Assembly: GCF_012911845.1 (NCBI RefSeq)
Contig: NZ_JAAXCU010000038.1
Location: forward strand, 1 to 64,000
From: Bacillus sp. RO2
GTDB taxonomy: Bacteria > Bacillota > Bacilli > Bacillales > Bacillaceae_I
DNA length: 64,000 nucleotides
Direction: 5' to 3'
Under the pieces are notes generated by a model that was given only the letters and a program-made list of their open reading frames with translations, was not told where the DNA came from and searched no databases. Of the stretch, positions 61,647-64,000 are shown piece after piece. Within the stretch, counting starts at the first letter, position 1, and every line of letters starts with the position of its first letter. A program made the translations under genes and the position numbers.

Positions 61647-61959
61647 ATTGTGCTAACTTGAGACCAATCACACCGATAATGATCAATGAGAGTAAAAAAA
61701 TACGAATTCTATCTTTAGATTCATGAAAGAAAATCATTCCTAAAAGTACACTACCCGCCGAACCTATTCCTGTCCAGACAGCATAAGCAGTACCCATCGG
61801 TATTTCTTTCAAAGCAAGGGACAGAAAGTAGAAGCTAGACAAGCCAATTACCACAAAACAAATAGAAGGAATAAGTCTTTTGAATCCTTCTGCTAATTTT
61901 AGTGAAGCAACTGCCCCAATTTCACATAAGCCAGCTATAGTAAGAAAAATCCACGCCAA
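61645..61959 (-). CDS. SMR-family efflux protein, subunit 2
   Basis: A 104-residue four-helix drug/metabolite exporter. The membrane-embedded Glu is in GLCEIGAVASLKLAEGF and the fourth-helix pattern GTAYAVWTGIGSAGSVLLG is typical. TTG 61959 follows GAGGAGGGG; it lies one base after the stop of subunit 1, so translation is coupled. Paired SMR proteins usually work as heterodimers (EbrAB, YkkCD type). Confidence 0.88.
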   Translation of the reverse strand: MAWIFLTIAGLCEIGAVASLKLAEGFKRLIPSICFVVIGLSSFYFLSLALKEIPMGTAYAVWTGIGSAGSVLLGMIFFHESKDRIRIFLLSLIIIGVIGLKLAQ

Positions 61960-61960
61960 T

Positions 61961-62317
61961 CTATTTCCCCTCCTCTGGCACTTCTGTTTCCGTTGTTTCA
62001 TCAGAAGTAGTCATTTTTAATCCAATAATTCCAATTAACATAAGGCTTAGAAAAAACAGTTTGGAGGGACTTGCTGACTCTCCAAAATATAATATCCCTA
62101 CAATTGCTGTACCTGCTGCACCGAGCCCTGTGAAAATGGCATATGCAGTTCCTATTGGCAAAAATTTTAATGACTTAGAAAACAAGTAAAAACTGATTGC
62201 TAATGTAATTAGGGTTATTATACTTGGTGTTAGAACAGTGAATCCTTCTGAATACCTTAGACCTATTACCCAAATAATTTCCAGTAGGCCTGCGATAAAA
62301 ATAAGTATCCATTGCAT
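61961..62317 (-). CDS. SMR-family efflux protein, subunit 1
   Basis: A 118-residue four-helix exporter; Glu14-type residue in GLLEIIWVIGLRYSEGF, GTAYAIFTGLGAAGTAIVG in helix three. The tail (TSDETTETEVPEEGK) is acidic and not conserved in the family. AGGAGGAAGG precedes the ATG, inside the end of the TetR gene. It forms a two-gene pump with the following subunit. Confidence 0.9.
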   Translation of the reverse strand: MQWILIFIAGLLEIIWVIGLRYSEGFTVLTPSIITLITLAISFYLFSKSLKFLPIGTAYAIFTGLGAAGTAIVGILYFGESASPSKLFFLSLMLIGIIGLKMTTSDETTETEVPEEGK

Positions 62318-62319
62318 GG

Positions 62320-62913
62320 CTACCTTCCTCCTATCTCAGTTGCTTTCCAAAAATGTTCAAAAGCATGCTCGACTTTCTTGTCGAATTCAGAACTCGAATA
62401 AAAGAAACGTTGAACAAACAATCCATCAATTAAGCAATAATATGCATCAATTAGAGGTTCCAATGGCTGTGAAGGCACTTCACCATTGTGTTGTCCTTTC
62501 GTAAAGATTTTAGACAAAATATCAGTTGTATAGATTTCTGTTTGAAGAAATTGTTCATGGATGGATGAACGAAATTTTTCTTCTGGGAAAAGAAGAGTCC
62601 GTTTATACAATAGACCCAATGTTTCGTCTTTCCAGAAATCTACCATATTAATTAGAAAGCGATACAACAACGCTCTTGTCGTACTCGACTCCAACTCGGC
62701 GGAATCAATTGTGACACGTTCGACAAAATTCTCCATCAGTTCTTGCAAAATTGTTATATACAGATCATCTTTATTTTTGAAATGAGCATACAGAGAAGGC
62801 TTCTTTATACCAACTAGTGATGCTACCTCATTTAAAGATGTACCAAAATATCCTTTTTGAGCAAAGAGCTGGAGTGCGTGCTTCTTTATGCGCTCCGTTG
62901 TGGAATTAGACAT
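62320..62913 (-). CDS. TetR-family regulator of the SMR pump
   Basis: A 197-residue repressor. The TetR HTH occupies the N-terminus (RIKKHALQLFAQKGYFGTSL, then NEVASLVGIKKPSLYAHFKN); the C-terminal ligand domain is less conserved, as expected. It is the first gene of tetR-smr1-smr2, with two bases to the next gene. A palindrome lies upstream at 62941, so autorepression released by a toxic cation or drug is the likely scheme. GGAGGG precedes the ATG. Confidence 0.92.
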   Translation of the reverse strand: MSNSTTERIKKHALQLFAQKGYFGTSLNEVASLVGIKKPSLYAHFKNKDDLYITILQELMENFVERVTIDSAELESSTTRALLYRFLINMVDFWKDETLGLLYKRTLLFPEEKFRSSIHEQFLQTEIYTTDILSKIFTKGQHNGEVPSQPLEPLIDAYYCLIDGLFVQRFFYSSSEFDKKVEHAFEHFWKATEIGGR

Positions 62914-62940
62914 AATGTTTTCCCTCCTGAGACCAAACTA

Positions 62941-62956
62941 CCTACCGTTCGTTAGG
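62941..62956 (-). promoter_or_regulatory. Operator-like palindrome before tetR
   Basis: CCTACCGTTCGTTAGG is an imperfect 16-bp dyad (CCTA..CG/CG..TAGG) about 28 bp before the tetR start, the usual kind of TetR-family site. Confidence 0.65.
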
Positions 62957-63059
62957 TTTTTCATAAAACCCATTATATGATAGCTGACTTAAAAAATCAA
63001 TGTGTTTTATATTGGACAAAGTGGGTATTTATTAGGTAAGAGATGAGGGAGGAATTGAT

Positions 63060-63215
63060 GTGAATAAGAGGTTGAAGGCCAAGTTGGAGAAGAGGCAGGC
63101 TCTATTTAAGTCCCAGACAGAGCATAGAGCCATTGGGAAAACAGAGCGTTTAGCAGCCTCACGACAAGGAGCTCAAAGTAATACACATCGACTCACAACA
63201 AGAGAATCACATTAA
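63060..63215 (+). CDS. Small basic protein, 51 aa
   Basis: GTG 63060 follows GGGAGGAATTGAT, and a perfect hairpin follows the stop. The product (starting MNKRLKAKLEKRQALFKSQT) has many Lys, Arg, Gln and Thr and no hydrophobic core. Its composition suits a nucleic-acid or spore-associated small protein, but no family was recognised. It is shorter than standard gene callers accept. Confidence 0.65.
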   Translation: MNKRLKAKLEKRQALFKSQTEHRAIGKTERLAASRQGAQSNTHRLTTRESH

Positions 63216-63218
63216 AAA

Positions 63219-63250
63219 AACACACCGCAGTTTAAACTGTGGTGTGTTGC
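63219..63250. terminator. Palindromic terminator
   Basis: ACACACCGCAGTTT pairs with AAACTGTGGTGTGT, with A-run before and GCTTTT after. Confidence 0.8.
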
Positions 63251-63278
63251 TTTTATGAATAATTATTTCTTTAATGTA

Positions 63279-63728
63279 TCATACGCATTGGAAAGAACGA
63301 ATTCGATTAGAGTCTATTCCATAGTACATCCAAGTAAAAAAGAACCAGCGGTAACCAGCGACCGACCTTCTTCCAATAAAGGTAGGATAGAACCAGAATT
63401 GCTCCCCATTATTTAACCGAACCCATGTATAGCGGTATAAACAACCATAGAATGCACCTGGGTCCACTGCCAATGCTGTAGGTCCACCTGGTGCGCCGAA
63501 ACTAGCGGTTTGAGGCGGTGGAGTAGATGGTGGAGGACCTGGTGGTGGGCCACTTCCCGGACCTCCACCAGGTCCTCCGCCAGGCGGTCCAAATCCCGGA
63601 CCTCCACCAGGTCCGCCAGGGGGTCCAAATCCAGGCGGTCCACCGGAAGGCGGCCCAAAACCTGGTCCTTGCCCACCACCGGGAGGCGGTCCGAATGGCG
63701 GAAAACTAAGTTGACGATAAGGATACAT
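63279..63728 (-). CDS. Gly/Pro-rich protein, spore-coat-like
   Basis: A 149-residue protein. Residues about 10-75 are low-complexity Gly/Pro repeats (GFGPPGGGPGG-type units); the C-terminal 65 residues form a compact aromatic domain (GCLYRYTWVRLNNGEQFWFY, then GRRSVAGYRWFFF) that recurs in small Bacillaceae coat or surface proteins. There is no signal peptide. The repeat part makes open frames in all other registers; they are shadows. A coat location is inferred. Confidence 0.8.
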   Translation of the reverse strand: MYPYRQLSFPPFGPPPGGGQGPGFGPPSGGPPGFGPPGGPGGGPGFGPPGGGPGGGPGSGPPPGPPPSTPPPQTASFGAPGGPTALAVDPGAFYGCLYRYTWVRLNNGEQFWFYPTFIGRRSVAGYRWFFFTWMYYGIDSNRIRSFQCV

Positions 63729-63802
63729 AGGATTGCTCCCTTCTAATAAATTCTCTATACGTTATGCAGGCGCCCAGAGGTTGGTGAATTTTTAAGTACC
63801 AT

Positions 63803-63836
63803 AAAAAAATATCAGATTCCAAAGTGGAACCTGATA
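63803..63836 (-). terminator. Terminator of the uspA-like gene
   Basis: On the minus strand CTATCAGGTTCCA pairs with TGGAATCTGATA, followed by seven T residues. Confidence 0.85.
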
Positions 63837-63863
63837 GATAGAAAGCAATATATAAATTTATGC

Positions 63864-64000
63864 CTATTTTGCAATTAGTACTGGACAATTAGCCGTATTC
63901 GTGACTTTATCACTTACACTTCCGAGTATCAATTTCTTTAATCCTCCAAGCCCTCTGCTTCCGATAATGATTAGGTCATTTTCATTTGTGTCGGCATAGT
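63864..64000 (-). CDS. Universal stress protein UspA family, C-terminal part
   Basis: The gene runs off the right edge of the window; only the last 45 codons are seen. They encode NDLIIIGSRGLGGLKKLILG, the ATP-binding G-S-x-G loop of UspA proteins, then SVSDKVTNTANCPVLIAK and stop. The N-terminal half cannot be assessed. Confidence 0.88.
   Translation of the reverse strand, partial: YADTNENDLIIIGSRGLGGLKKLILGSVSDKVTNTANCPVLIAK

Noticed and set aside
63413-63746. Several Arg/Trp- or Leu/Asp-rich frames
   Set aside because: They are other registers of the Gly/Pro repeat in the coat-like gene.

Overview
The window reads as chromosomal DNA of an endospore-forming, low-GC Bacillaceae (Bacillus or a close relative). 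Seen directly: strong AGGAGG-type ribosome sites with frequent TTG/GTG starts, a SpoVR gene, many Firmicute riboswitches, and the order glpP-glpK-glpD-pgcA-yhcY-yhcZ-azr-yhdB, which follows B. subtilis. No phage, plasmid, rRNA, tRNA or CRISPR locus was found. The genus is inference.

Layout. 1-0.5 kb: a 52-bp tandem array. 1-4.9 kb: a carbohydrate ABC uptake operon with a GntR/UTRA regulator. 6.3-10.3 kb: glycerol catabolism (glpP, glpK, glpD, without glpF). 10.4-15.4 kb: phosphoglucomutase, a cysteine-bearing two-component system and an azoreductase. 15.5-21 kb: secreted M14 peptidase, MgtE behind an M-box-like leader, a TSUP permease and SpoVR. 21.1-22.7 kb: a decayed zone with broken genes and a second, synonymously diverged 3' end of spoVR. 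22.8-26.5 kb: fructose operon fruR-fruK-fruA. 26.6-30.4 kb: a CrtI-like oxidoreductase, a second 52-bp array related to the first, and padR-chrA. 30.4-33.8 kb: a Mn-type riboswitch in front of a 36-aa basic peptide, a lipoprotein and a kinase-like protein, then an ECF sigma/anti-sigma pair. 34-38.4 kb: AzoR and ktrAB behind a c-di-AMP riboswitch. 38.6-45.3 kb: membrane proteins, Ca/Na and K/H antiporters, UppP and a lone tyrosine recombinase. 45.3-47.7 kb: xpt plus an NCS2 permease behind a guanine-class riboswitch. 47.8-53.6 kb: small secreted, lipo- and membrane proteins, then DedA-UppP. 53.9-57.7 kb: nrdAB behind a cobalamin riboswitch. 57.8-64 kb: RsbR-like protein, aldo/keto reductase, dicarboxylate/glutamate symporter, TetR-SMR efflux operon, a Gly/Pro-rich spore-coat-like protein and a partial UspA.

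Function. Much of the window is carbon uptake under catabolite control (cre-like sites before the ABC, glp, pgcA and fru genes), ion homeostasis under riboswitch control (Mg, Mn, K via c-di-AMP), envelope lipid-carrier recycling (two UppP, one DedA) and detoxification (two azoreductases, ChrA, SMR pumps).

The most unusual content is repetitive. Two arrays 28 kb apart share an exact 52-bp period and three sequence blocks in the same register. A dispersed element of about 130 bp occurs at least nine times; its end arms change in a paired way between copies, and one copy sits inside the ktrAB leader. All assignments come from reading the sequence; no database search was run.
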